A stretch of DNA of 64,000 nucleotides from NCBI GenBank assembly GCA_021792555.1, contig JAJYUL010000009.1, forward strand, positions 1-64,000. The letters run 5' to 3'. The DNA comes from Pseudomonadota bacterium (GTDB taxonomy: Bacteria > Pseudomonadota > Gammaproteobacteria > Steroidobacterales > Steroidobacteraceae). Below, piece after piece: positions 1 through 8,235 of the stretch. The position numbers were made by a program, and so were the translations under genes. The notes beneath the pieces are model-generated. The model was not told the origin of the DNA and made no database searches. It worked only from the letters and a program-made list of their open reading frames with translations. The number at the start of each line of letters is the position of its first letter. Within the stretch, counting starts at the first letter, position 1.

Positions 1-839
1 GCGAGGCGTTTCACGATGAGCGCCACGCTCTGGGCCGTGAGGCGAGATGTTCCCACCCGGTCGCCGCGGTGGAGGCGCCGGAAGAGAGGACCGGTCATGA
101 TCCCGGCCACGACCTGCCAGTCGAGCACGGCCTGCACCGGGCAGTAGGGCGAACCGGGCACGCGCGGGAAGGCGATAACCGATCCCCCACTATCCTGGCT
201 GGTCTTGGAGCGCGCAATCAGCACCGCGAGGCCTTCCTGGTGCGCGCGCAAATCCTCGACATCGAGCGCGACGAGCTCCGAGCGCCGTAGCGCCCCGGCA
301 AAGCCGAGGAGCAGCAGCGCGCGATCGCGTGCACCCTGCACCGTCTGCGGCTCGAGCGCATCGACCATGCGTTTGATCTCCTCATCAACGGCCGGAGATT
401 TCCGTTGCGGCGGGCGCTTCCACGCACGGCGGATCCCACGCAGAGCCTCTGCAACCTCGATCGCATCGTGGGGCGAGAGGTGGTGTGCCCCGAGGTGCAT
501 CAGACGAATCGCCGCCACGCGTCGCGCGAGGGTCGCCGGCGCGCGCCCCAGTTTGGCCTCCGCGGAAAGGTAGAGCGCTAACGTGTGCGCCGTGGCGGGG
601 AGCGGGGCGAGTCTCACGGCTCGGCACCAGGCTTCAAAGTTGCGCCAGTCGGCCGCATAGGCTCGCCAGGTGGAGGCCGCCCGACTGCCGCGGGCGAACG
701 CGGCCGCGGCTTCGAGGGCCTCCTCGATCGAGAGGATCGGGAACGCATCCCGCGCGGAACGCCGGGATGCGCGGGCTCGTGGATCACTGTGCTGCCGTAC
801 CGGTGCGCCGTTGGTCGCTTTGTCGAGCTGTGTAATCAC
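1..839 (-). CDS. Tyrosine recombinase/integrase (C-terminus beyond left edge)
   Basis: This open frame on the minus strand runs from about 839 to the left edge with no stop, so the C-terminal catalytic part is missing from the window. The N-terminal half has the SAM-like core-binding pattern (STWRAYAADWRNFEAWC). It is followed by the start of the catalytic domain, with RDRALLLLGFAGALRRSEL carrying the first catalytic Arg. A later stretch, GPLFRRLHRGD, closely resembles GPIFRRIHK in the recombinase at 5830-7035, so the two belong to the same subfamily. No ATG is in frame; GTG at 839 or TTG at 851 are possible starts, neither with a convincing ribosome binding site. Its role is unknown: integrase or cointegrate resolvase of a neighbouring element are both possible. 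Confidence 0.8.
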   Translation of the reverse strand, partial: MITQLDKATNGAPVRQHSDPRARASRRSARDAFPILSIEEALEAAAAFARGSRAASTWRAYAADWRNFEAWCRAVRLAPLPATAHTLALYLSAEAKLGRAPATLARRVAAIRLMHLGAHHLSPHDAIEVAEALRGIRRAWKRPPQRKSPAVDEEIKRMVDALEPQTVQGARDRALLLLGFAGALRRSELVALDVEDLRAHQEGLAVLIARSKTSQDSGGSVIAFPRVPGSPYCPVQAVLDWQVVAGIMTGPLFRRLHRGDRVGTSRLTAQSVALIVKRL

Positions 840-1126
840 GAGATCGTGCAAGGTGCGGGATTTGGCGGAAGGAACGGCCGACTGAACCCGTCCGTGTGAC
901 GTGTTCGCGATCGGTCAGTGCGCCCGAGTCATCAGCCGTGTCGATTATGCCGCGCACGCAAAATTCTTGCGCCGGGGCGCGAGGAGGGGCAAGCTCACGA
1001 GTTGGATTCGATTGCGCGACGCAGACACCCCCTGCAACAGACGCGTCCGTGTGGCGCGAGAGGAGGCCCGCAACACACACACCAACCGAATGCTTGAGCT
1101 GAACAATCCTGGTCCGGGGAAGCAGT

Positions 1127-1169
1127 GCAGCGGACCCGTACGGTGAGGCGTGGCGTGCGGGTCCGCTGC
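1127..1169. repeat. 12-bp perfect inverted repeat (hairpin)
   Basis: GCAGCGGACCCG at 1127-1138 pairs perfectly with CGGGTCCGCTGC at 1158-1169 across a 19-nt loop. There is no T-run on either side, so a standard intrinsic terminator is unlikely. It could be a protein binding site or part of a recombination or transposon-end structure. Confidence 0.7.
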
Positions 1170-1170
1170 G

Positions 1171-1300
1171 GCGACAGAGTTGTTCTTCGGCGCATCTGTT
1201 GTCGCACGTGGTATCTGCGCCTTCCTGATCCCGCGTCAAGAATCGGGCAGGTCCCCGAGGGTGAAATAGTGTCCGCTGGAGCGTAGGACGCTTGTCCGCG
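1171..1300. other. Candidate left end of the tni transposon
   Basis: Just upstream of tniA are GCGACA (1171-1176) and TGTCGC (1200-1205) in inverted orientation, and then two TGTCCGC copies near 1270 and 1294. Tn5053/Tn7-like ends usually begin TGT and carry several short transposase sites inside. The exact terminus and a target duplication could not be identified, so this is an inference from position and TGTC repeats only. Confidence 0.25.
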
Positions 1301-1313
1301 CTTCGGGCGGCCG

Positions 1314-3380
1314 ATGGCGGTTGTGCGTCCGGCGCGCCGCCTCGAAGGGGGTCTTATGCCATCAGGTCATGTCCGCACTCGGCGCACAGCTGGGAAAGAA
1401 GGCGCGGCACGCGTGCCTCCTCCCGAACCGACCCCGGTGCTCAATGCAGTGCCTTCGCCGGGCGAGGCGCATCCGGATGATATTCCGTTTTCCCCGGGTG
1501 CACGTCTCACGCTCGGTGCCATCCCGGTGCAGCTCATCCACGCGCTCTCGCTCGAGCGGCTGCTGGTCAAGGACCTTGAGACGGGCGAAACGCGCCTTGT
1601 CGCCCGCACAGCCGTAAGGCCGGTCGATACCAGACTCGCCGAGCCGGATCCGCAACCAGTCGGGGACACGAATGTCAGCGACGAGCAGCTGGCGCGGCTG
1701 ACCGCCCGTGAGGCGATGCTCAAGCCCTACGTCGGCGGACGTGAGTTGACTCGCACCGAAGCACGACGCTTGGGCAGTACCTTGGGTGTTTCTGCCCGCA
1801 CGGTGTGCCGGTGGCTGCATAGCTACCGACGCGCCGGGGACATCACGGGGCTGATGCCGAGGCCCCGGGGCGTTCGGTCCGGCCAGCGCACGCTCGATCC
1901 GGCGGTGGATGCCATTATTCGTTTCGCCGTCGAAGCGAAGCTCAAGAGCAGCGGCAACTGCTCGGTGCGGGCGGTCTATGAAGCGATTCGCGGCGACTGC
2001 GAGGCCATCGGTAAGCCGGTGCCCGCGCGCGCGACCGTCCTCGGTCGAATCAAAGCGCTCAAAGCGGATCCGCAGTCTCTGCCTCCCGCGATCGCGCGGG
2101 AGGTGCGTAGCCGGCGCCGGCTCGTGCGCGGTTCCGCGCAAGCCCCGCACGCGCTCTCCCGAGTGGAAATCGATCATACGCTCGTTGACACCCACCTCGT
2201 CGATGCCCGGGACCGCGGTCCCTTGGGGCGCCCGTGGCTCACGATCGCGATGGATGTGTGCACACGGGTCATCCTCGGATTTGTGCTCACCCTCGAGGCG
2301 CCGAGCCGCTTGAGCGTTGCGCTCTGTCTGCGGCATGCGATTTATCCAAAGGAGCAGTGGCTTGAGAGAATCGGCGCGAACGGACCGTGGCCGGTCTACG
2401 GCCGTCCGCAGTACATCTACACCGACAACGGGCCGGATCTGCGCTCGGCCTCGTTTCGGATGGGTTGCAAGCGCCAGCACATCGAGAACGGCTACCGGCC
2501 TGCCCGCACGCCGCGATTCGGCGGCAGTATCGAGCGCTTGATCGGCACGTTCATGCGGCGCATGCGCCTGATCCCCGGCAACACGTTCAACGAGATTCTC
2601 GCCAAGCGCAGTCCCTATCCCGCGCAGGATGCAATCCTCACCTTGGAGGACCTCGAGCGTTGGTTTACCAACGAGATCACCGCCTACCACCACGAGCGCC
2701 ATCGCACCCTCGGCATGGCGCCGCTTGCCGCGTGGGAAGCCGCGTGGCGCACACCGCAGGGCGTGATGGTTCCCTCTCACCCCGCTGACCCCCATACGCT
2801 CTTTACCGATTTCCTGCCGCATGCGCTGCGCGCGGTGAAACCGGTCGGCATCGACTGGCACTGCCTGCGGTATCGCAGCGAGGCGCTCGCGCCGTACGTC
2901 GACCCCGCCACCAAGCGCGTCGTTCGCTGCGATCCGCGCGACCTCTCCGCGATCTGGTTGGACCTGCCGGAGGGGGGACACCTGCGGGTGCCGTGGCTCA
3001 ATCTCGCCTGGCCGCGCCTGTCGCTCTGGGAGTGGAATGAGATCCGCGCCCGGGATGGGCGGCGGGGCAAGGGCGCGGATCCCGCGCTCGTTCGCCAGTG
3101 TCTCGCGGACAACAATGCGCTCATCGCCGAGCGGGCGGCACGGGGGGAGCTGCGGGCGCGCCGGCGCCGGGCGCGTGCCGAGCGCTGGCATCCGGATGGG
3201 ATACGCGAGAACGATGTGCCGTTGGTGCCGGCAACCCAACCGAGCGCGCGCCGCTCACCTCGCAAGCGAGGGGGGAAGGTCAGGCGCCGTGTGCCCCCGT
3301 TGCCGCCGCTGCCGCGCGCGCAGCTCGAGGTGACCCGCGCCTCGGTGGAAAGTGCCGTGCCGTTTGAAGTGTTGGAGTAG
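1314..3380 (+). CDS. tniA: TniA/TnsB-like DDE transposase
   Basis: This 688-residue protein is an rve-superfamily transposase that would cut and join transposon ends. An N-terminal helix-turn-helix region (LGVSARTVCRWLHSYRRAG) precedes the catalytic core. The likely triad is Asp287 (VEIDHT), Asp371 (YTDNGP) and Glu407 (GSIERLIGTF), which gives the DD-35-E spacing of the family. A Mu-type C-terminal barrel follows, then a basic tail ending PFEVLE, as is usual for TniA proteins that contact the TniB ATPase. The next two genes are tniB and tniQ, spaced as an operon. An internal ATG at 1356 is an alternative start. Length, motifs and context make the family call secure; assignment to Tn5053-like rather than another TniA/TnsB branch is less certain. 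Confidence 0.93.
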   Translation: MAVVRPARRLEGGLMPSGHVRTRRTAGKEGAARVPPPEPTPVLNAVPSPGEAHPDDIPFSPGARLTLGAIPVQLIHALSLERLLVKDLETGETRLVARTAVRPVDTRLAEPDPQPVGDTNVSDEQLARLTAREAMLKPYVGGRELTRTEARRLGSTLGVSARTVCRWLHSYRRAGDITGLMPRPRGVRSGQRTLDPAVDAIIRFAVEAKLKSSGNCSVRAVYEAIRGDCEAIGKPVPARATVLGRIKALKADPQSLPPAIAREVRSRRRLVRGSAQAPHALSRVEIDHTLVDTHLVDARDRGPLGRPWLTIAMDVCTRVILGFVLTLEAPSRLSVALCLRHAIYPKEQWLERIGANGPWPVYGRPQYIYTDNGPDLRSASFRMGCKRQHIENGYRPARTPRFGGSIERLIGTFMRRMRLIPGNTFNEILAKRSPYPAQDAILTLEDLERWFTNEITAYHHERHRTLGMAPLAAWEAAWRTPQGVMVPSHPADPHTLFTDFLPHALRAVKPVGIDWHCLRYRSEALAPYVDPATKRVVRCDPRDLSAIWLDLPEGGHLRVPWLNLAWPRLSLWEWNEIRARDGRRGKGADPALVRQCLADNNALIAERAARGELRARRRRARAERWHPDGIRENDVPLVPATQPSARRSPRKRGGKVRRRVPPLPPLPRAQLEVTRASVESAVPFEVLE

Positions 3381-3384
3381 TGTC

Positions 3385-4578
3385 ATGACGCAGAACACAA
3401 CCCAGTCGCGTGGCCCGAAAGTGCCCGAAAAGCAGACCGAAAACTCGCGCAAGCGCAAGACGGCGCGCCGTCGAGCGCCCCCTGGAGTGGGACGTCAGTC
3501 GAGCCCGCTCGGCACGCGTACGACGAGGAAGATCGGGGCAGCCCGAGCGAACAACTGGCTGCACTTGGACCCCGTCATCCGTCCGATCGCGGCGCACAAC
3601 GATCTCGCTCGCGCGCGCCATATCCTGAAAGAACTGTACGTGAGCCATCCGCCGGCTCAGCACGTGGAGTGTCAGATCGAGCAGCTGATCCGGCTCCCAC
3701 GGCGCATCCGCATGCCGGGGCTGTTTCTGTGCGGGGATTCCGGCATGGGCAAGACGCACGTGCTGCGACGTATCGAACGGCGGCACCCTGAACGGGACGA
3801 CCCAACGACCAAGCGGCACATCCGGCCCGTGCTCTACGTGCAGGTGCCGGCCGCGCCCGATGTCCGCACGCTCAGGCGCACGGTGATCGATGAGGCGAAC
3901 ATCCCGTTTCTCGATCATCCCTCAAAACCGCTGTTACAATCGGTACTGCGGCGCGGCCTCGCGGCGGCGGGCACCGAGCTCATCGTGCTCGATGAGATCC
4001 ACAACATCGAGCACACCGACGGCAAGCAGCGGACCTGGTTGCGGGACTGGGTGCGCTGCCTCTCGAATGAGACGCAGCGGCCGATCGTGCTCGCGGGCAC
4101 GGAGGAATTCGAGTCGGCCATTCTCTCCGACCCGCAACTCTCGAGCCGCTACCCCATCGTGCGCCTGCCCAGGTGGACCGCCGGCCCGGATCTGGCGGCA
4201 TTCCTGCAGGGCTACGAGCGCGCCTGCCCGTTGCGCCTCGCCTCGCATCTGTCGGACCCGGCTCTCATGGGCACGCTCCTCGATGAAACAGAGGGGCTCA
4301 CGGACACGATCATTCGCTCCCTTCAGGCCGCAGCACTGGTGGCGATCCGCGAGGGGACCGAACGCATCGTGCCGGAGTATTTGAGCTGGTGGCGCGATCC
4401 GCCGCTGCTCGCGTACTACGGGGCGGGAGATGCGGAACAAGCGAGCGGCGCGTTGGCCAGAGCATGGCTGAAGGATGAGCGGCGCGGCGCGCCGCCGCCT
4501 TCGGGGCCGGCGCCGCGGGGCTTGCGCAATCGCGCGAGCCTCAGGGCAGAGGGCGAGCGGTGCGCCGGCCGGCTGTAG
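3385..4578 (+). CDS. tniB: TniB/TnsC-like AAA+ ATPase, transposition regulator
   Basis: This ATP-dependent DNA-binding protein bridges the target selector and the transposase in Tn5053/Tn7-type transposition. The Walker A motif GDSGMGKT lies at residues 117-124 and Walker B (VLDEIHNI, Asp203-Glu204) follows. A sensor-like VLAGTEEFE segment comes next, as in TniB. The N-terminus is long and very basic (SRKRKTARRRAPP), which may help DNA binding. ATG at 3385 was chosen because it lies 4 bases after the tniA stop with a GGAG-like sequence before it. The 3' end overlaps tniQ by 19 bases, so the two are probably translationally coupled. Confidence 0.92.
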   Translation: MTQNTTQSRGPKVPEKQTENSRKRKTARRRAPPGVGRQSSPLGTRTTRKIGAARANNWLHLDPVIRPIAAHNDLARARHILKELYVSHPPAQHVECQIEQLIRLPRRIRMPGLFLCGDSGMGKTHVLRRIERRHPERDDPTTKRHIRPVLYVQVPAAPDVRTLRRTVIDEANIPFLDHPSKPLLQSVLRRGLAAAGTELIVLDEIHNIEHTDGKQRTWLRDWVRCLSNETQRPIVLAGTEEFESAILSDPQLSSRYPIVRLPRWTAGPDLAAFLQGYERACPLRLASHLSDPALMGTLLDETEGLTDTIIRSLQAAALVAIREGTERIVPEYLSWWRDPPLLAYYGAGDAEQASGALARAWLKDERRGAPPPSGPAPRGLRNRASLRAEGERCAGRL

Positions 4579-5915
4579 CACAGGAGCCGCTGCGGCCGCG
4601 GGCGCGGCTCAACCTCGCGCCGCGCCTGCATGCGGAGGAAACGCTGACGTCGTGGCTCGAGCGCTTCGCCAGTGCCTACGGCATGACGATACGGGAGTTC
4701 TTACTCTGGCTCGGGTATCCCGATTTCTTTCGGTACGCTGACAACCCGCACGATCTGGATGTGACGTCGCCTGCCGATCTGGCCGGAGTGCTCGCCGCAC
4801 ATACAGGTATTGGTGCGCAAGTCATTGCCGCGCATCGGATGGATGGGGCGAGCGTGTTATCCCCTCACCGGCGGCGTGCGTTCTGTCCCGAGTGCTGGGC
4901 GGAGGGAGGCCGCTATCGACGCAGCGAGTGGGCCCACGGCTGGTCGCTCGTGTGTCGCCGCCACCGGCGACTTTTGAGTGAACGGCCGCGGCCCAAGGGC
5001 CCCCATGTCGACTGGTATGAGGAATCATGGCAGGAGTTCTATCGCGACACGAGCGCTTGGCGGGACCTGCGACCCTCGTGGGAAAGCAAGCCTTGGACAC
5101 GCATCTGCGAGGCCCTCGGCGTCGAACCGCACGCGGAGTTTCTGCGTGCCTGGCCGTGGCTGCTCGAACTCTCGCAACCGGCGGAGGACTCCGGCCGCAG
5201 CCGCGGCACGATGATCCGGTCGGCCGATGGTGTGTGCGACGGGCCGCGGGATCCGCACGCTCGGCAGGACTCAGGCGGCTCGCAGGACCTGCCCGTCGAC
5301 ACACTCACGGTCAAACAAGACCTGGCGCTCTACGGGATGATCCGGTTCTGGAGATTCTCGCTCCTCCAATCGCTCGATGGCGCAATCTCGAGTGACGAGC
5401 TGATGCAGGACACCTCGGGCGGGTGGATCTGCGCTGTGCGTACGCCCGATGTGCCGTATGGAATCCGGCTGTTTGCGGCGACGCTCGCGCGCCACCTCTG
5501 GATGAGACTGACCCAGGGCCCCTCGCGGTACGGCCGCTGCCCAATCCTCGAGCAGGTCGTAGAGCACGCCGAGCGCTGGAACGATGAGGACTGGTGGCTC
5601 GAGCAACGGCTGCGGACCTGGCCGCCGGCGTTGGCGGCCGCGGCTCGAGGGCTCTTTCGCAGAACGGATCCCTTCGTCATGCTGCCGCCCTGGCAACGCT
5701 GCCGCGAGTGTCTGCGCGGCATCCAGGGGGCCGTCCGGGAGGCGCTCACGATCTGCCTGCCCGAGCACTGGCGGTGCATCACCTGGGACCCCTCTGTGGC
5801 GAGGGAGCTCAATGAGAGCATCGCGCGGTTCATTCGTTCGCAGCAGCGCCGAACAGATCGGCCGCGGCGCTCGATTGCACGGCGCCCGATTGATAGTAGC
5901 GCAGGAAGGTGCTGA
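4560..5915 (+). CDS. tniQ: TniQ-family target-site selection protein
   Basis: This protein of about 451 residues carries the TniQ signature near the N-terminus (LHAEETLTSWLERFASAYGM). It also has a zinc-binding pattern: FCPEC with Cys109 and Cys112, then CRRH with Cys132 and His135. TniQ/TnsD proteins recognise target DNA and recruit TniB. The GTG start lies inside the end of tniB, supporting coupled translation. The last 86 bases overlap the end of the convergent recombinase gene, an unusual antisense overlap. The C-terminal half is divergent and its target preference cannot be read from the sequence. Confidence 0.9.
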   Translation: MRRPAVAQEPLRPRARLNLAPRLHAEETLTSWLERFASAYGMTIREFLLWLGYPDFFRYADNPHDLDVTSPADLAGVLAAHTGIGAQVIAAHRMDGASVLSPHRRRAFCPECWAEGGRYRRSEWAHGWSLVCRRHRRLLSERPRPKGPHVDWYEESWQEFYRDTSAWRDLRPSWESKPWTRICEALGVEPHAEFLRAWPWLLELSQPAEDSGRSRGTMIRSADGVCDGPRDPHARQDSGGSQDLPVDTLTVKQDLALYGMIRFWRFSLLQSLDGAISSDELMQDTSGGWICAVRTPDVPYGIRLFAATLARHLWMRLTQGPSRYGRCPILEQVVEHAERWNDEDWWLEQRLRTWPPALAAAARGLFRRTDPFVMLPPWQRCRECLRGIQGAVREALTICLPEHWRCITWDPSVARELNESIARFIRSQQRRTDRPRRSIARRPIDSSAGRC

Positions 5916-7035
5916 TGCTGCGGTGCCCGGTGAGGGCCATCGCCTCCTTCAGGGGGACGGCCTGACGGCCGGCCTCCGTAACGAACCCGGAACGCAGGGA
6001 GTGGGCGCCGAAGTCCCCCTCGAGCTTGGCGAGCGCCGCGCGCCGCTTGACGATGAGCCAGACCGCTTGCCCCGAGAGCGGCCCGCCCGGACGGGTCTTG
6101 TGGATCCGCCGGAAAATGGGCCCCGAGGTCACCCCCGAGGCCGAAAGCCAGGCGCTGAGCGCCGTGGCGGCGGCGCCGACGACGGGTTTGACGGCGTCCG
6201 GCTGGGCGCCGGTGCCCGATTGGTCGGTCTTCGATTGCCCGAGGCGATAGAGATACGTGTGCTCATCGACCTTCTCCAGCTGCTCCATCCGGGCGCCGGC
6301 GACCTCTGAGCGCCGCCGGCCGCCGGAGGCGAAGGCAAAGAGGAGCAGGGCGCGGTCGCGCACGCCCTTCAAGCCGTCCGTGCAGGTGGCGAGCAGCGCC
6401 GTGAGCGGATCGCGGGTCAACGCGGTCTTGGCGTGCGGCCGCACCCCACGGGTGGCATGGCCGCGGCGGATGCGCCGCACGAGCTCCTGCACGGCCGGGT
6501 CCCGCACCGGATTGGGGAGCTCGCGCAACTGGTGGGCTTTGGAGAGCACCGCGAGGCGGTGCATCACCGTGGCGAGTGCCGGGGCGCCTCGCTTGGTTTT
6601 GAATCCCCCCGCCACCAGCGCTGCATCGATCGCGGCGGGCAAATCGTGCACCCACGCGCCCCCTGCAAGGCAGGCCGTCGCCGAATCGCCGCCCGCAGGG
6701 CTGCGCAGGACGTGATCGACGAGGAACTGCAGCACCACGGGCACCGGGACGGGCAGCGTGAGGGCGGCGTGATAGCGCAGCTGAAACCACGCCACCCAGT
6801 ACCGCAGCGCGCTCGCGTAGCTGCGGACCGTGTTCGCCGATTCGCCTTCCTGCCACAGCGCCGCGACCGAGGCCTGGGCCTCGGCGTGCAGCACCTGCGG
6901 ATCGAGGGCCTCCGCGGTCGAGTGCAGCACGAGGCGGCTCGCCCCCGGGGTGCCTCCCGCAGGCGTTCCCCCGGCAGGGGGTGCGTACCCCGCAGGGGCG
7001 CTTGCACGGCGGCGATGGCGTGGCATACTTTTCAT
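5830..7035 (-). CDS. tnpS: TnpS-like tyrosine recombinase (cointegrate resolution)
   Basis: This 401-residue site-specific recombinase has a SAM-like N-terminal domain (SYASALRYWVAWFQL) and a full catalytic domain. GGRRRSEVAG carries the first Arg, AHSLRSG is the HxxR box, TGHRSIS is the third box, and FLRYYQSG carries the nucleophilic Tyr. It is divergent from the KfrA-like gene at 7126 with only 90 bp between, and a core-site-like inverted repeat lies in that gap. This matches the tnpS-rst-tnpT arrangement of Tn4651-type transposons, in which TnpS resolves cointegrates. Tn5053 itself uses a serine resolvase, TniR, so this would be a replacement. The gene symbol is by analogy. A second Met at 7026 is an alternative start. 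Confidence 0.85.
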   Translation of the reverse strand: MKSMPRHRRRASAPAGYAPPAGGTPAGGTPGASRLVLHSTAEALDPQVLHAEAQASVAALWQEGESANTVRSYASALRYWVAWFQLRYHAALTLPVPVPVVLQFLVDHVLRSPAGGDSATACLAGGAWVHDLPAAIDAALVAGGFKTKRGAPALATVMHRLAVLSKAHQLRELPNPVRDPAVQELVRRIRRGHATRGVRPHAKTALTRDPLTALLATCTDGLKGVRDRALLLFAFASGGRRRSEVAGARMEQLEKVDEHTYLYRLGQSKTDQSGTGAQPDAVKPVVGAAATALSAWLSASGVTSGPIFRRIHKTRPGGPLSGQAVWLIVKRRAALAKLEGDFGAHSLRSGFVTEAGRQAVPLKEAMALTGHRSISTFLRYYQSGAVQSSAAADLFGAAANE

Positions 7036-7068
7036 AGAATATGGGAAATATATCTCTTAAATCAAGCG

Positions 7069-7101
7069 TTATTCACGATAACGATCTCTTATCGCGACTA
7101 A
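7069..7101. repeat. Candidate recombination core site (13-7-13 inverted repeat)
   Basis: The arms TTATTCACGATAA (7069-7081) and TTATCGCGACTAA (7089-7101) are inverted copies matching at 11 of 13 positions. They flank the 7-bp spacer CGATCTC. The size is typical of tyrosine recombinase crossover sites. It lies between the divergent recombinase and KfrA-like genes, where Tn4651 carries its rst site. ATCTCTTA also occurs twice (7052-7059 and 7084-7091), which may mark an accessory binding site. The AT-rich region probably holds the promoters of both genes as well. Confidence 0.6.
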
Positions 7102-7125
7102 TTTAACGACAGGGCAGGGCACCGC

Positions 7126-8190
7126 GTGACCACAGAATCGCACTCCCAAGAAAGGCCGGCCGCCCGGCGCCGCTCCGACGAGCCGTATGAATCCCTGCTG
7201 GGCCCTGCACCCGGTTCATCGACCGCGGAGCCACCGTCGGCGGACGAGGAGACCTCGCCGGAGCGTCCCGAGGCCGGGGCACCGCGCGCCCGGCGCGTCT
7301 CGGCCGCCGAGGTGTTCGCCGCCGCCGACACACTGCTCGTCGAGGAACATCGGCCCACCATCGACCGGGTCCGGGTCCGCCTGGGGCGTGGCTCGCCCAA
7401 TACCATCAACGAGCACCTCGACACCTGGTGGCGGCAGCTCGGCGCCCGAATCCGGGATCTCCCCGGACAGGAGTTTCCCCAGCTGCCTGAGCGCGTGGCG
7501 CGCACGTTGCAGCTGCTCTGGAATGAAGCCCTCAAAGGCGCGCACGAGGCACTACGGGATGCGGTGACCACCCGCGAGGAAACGCTGCAACAGCGGGAAG
7601 ACGCGCTGACCGCGCGCGAGCGCCAACTGGAAGAAGAGCGACAGGCCGGGGTGGCCCGCGGCTCGGCGCTCGAAGATAGCCTCGCGCTGGCTCGCACCCA
7701 GCTTGCCGAATCCAATCAGCGCGCCGGCGCCCTTGAGCAATCCTTACGCGAACGGGATGAGTCGATCGCGAGCCTCCAGCGGCGCCTCGAGCAGCTGGAG
7801 GCCCAGACCACGGCACTCGCCGAGCGACTGGAAGCCGAACGGAAGGCACGCGGTGCGGAGCGTGCCCAATTCGATGCGCGCTATGACGCTGCCGAACGGC
7901 GATGGCTCACCGAGGTCGACCAGGCGCGCGAGCGGCTCAAGACTCATGAAAAGCAAGCTCGTGCAGACGCCGCGGATCGTGCTCGACTGCAAGATGAGCT
8001 GCAGCGCGCGAGGCGCGAAGCACTCGAAGCGGTTCACGAACTGAAAACCGCCCGCGTGGTGAGCGAGGAGCTGCGTGAGCGCATCAAGGCCTTCGCCGAT
8101 CGTGCGCCGGTGTCCCGCATCCGTCGCCGGAGATCCAGCCCATCTCGCCGCGCCGCCTCGGTCCACAAGCGGAAGAACAAGACCCAGTAA
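7126..8190 (+). CDS. tnpT: TnpT-like/KfrA-like coiled-coil DNA-binding protein
   Basis: This 354-residue protein has a KfrA-type N-terminal DNA-binding domain at about residues 57-125 (VSAAEVFAAADTLL, then LGRGSPNTINEHLDTWW). A long alpha-helical coiled coil rich in Glu, Arg and Gln follows at about 135-325, with a basic tail at the end. KfrA is a plasmid protein with this layout, and TnpT, the accessory protein that works with TnpS in cointegrate resolution, is of the same type. The GTG start is 25 bp from the candidate core site. It probably binds that site and stimulates or directs recombination; this is inferred from gene order. The symbol is by analogy, not by database match. Confidence 0.8.
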   Translation: MTTESHSQERPAARRRSDEPYESLLGPAPGSSTAEPPSADEETSPERPEAGAPRARRVSAAEVFAAADTLLVEEHRPTIDRVRVRLGRGSPNTINEHLDTWWRQLGARIRDLPGQEFPQLPERVARTLQLLWNEALKGAHEALRDAVTTREETLQQREDALTARERQLEEERQAGVARGSALEDSLALARTQLAESNQRAGALEQSLRERDESIASLQRRLEQLEAQTTALAERLEAERKARGAERAQFDARYDAAERRWLTEVDQARERLKTHEKQARADAADRARLQDELQRARREALEAVHELKTARVVSEELRERIKAFADRAPVSRIRRRRSSPSRRAASVHKRKNKTQ

Positions 8191-8235
8191 TATTCAAGTT
8201 CCCAAAGTCCCTCCACGCGGGACAGGGGAGGACGC

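Larger units (their letters stand above)
840..1313. other. Intergenic region between recombinase and tniA
   Basis: No convincing gene is visible here. The stretch separates two divergently transcribed genes and is rich in dyads. These include CGCAA-AATTC-TTGCG at 957-971, a 12-bp perfect stem at 1127-1169, and TGTCGC/GCGACA inverted copies at 1171-1205. TGTCCGC occurs twice just before tniA. Transposase binding sites and the left transposon end would be expected in such a place, but no terminal repeat could be proved by eye. Confidence 0.5.

Noticed and set aside
1362-3239. Long open frame antisense to tniA
   Set aside because: It is a high-GC shadow frame; the protein lacks motifs, while the plus strand has a full DDE transposase.
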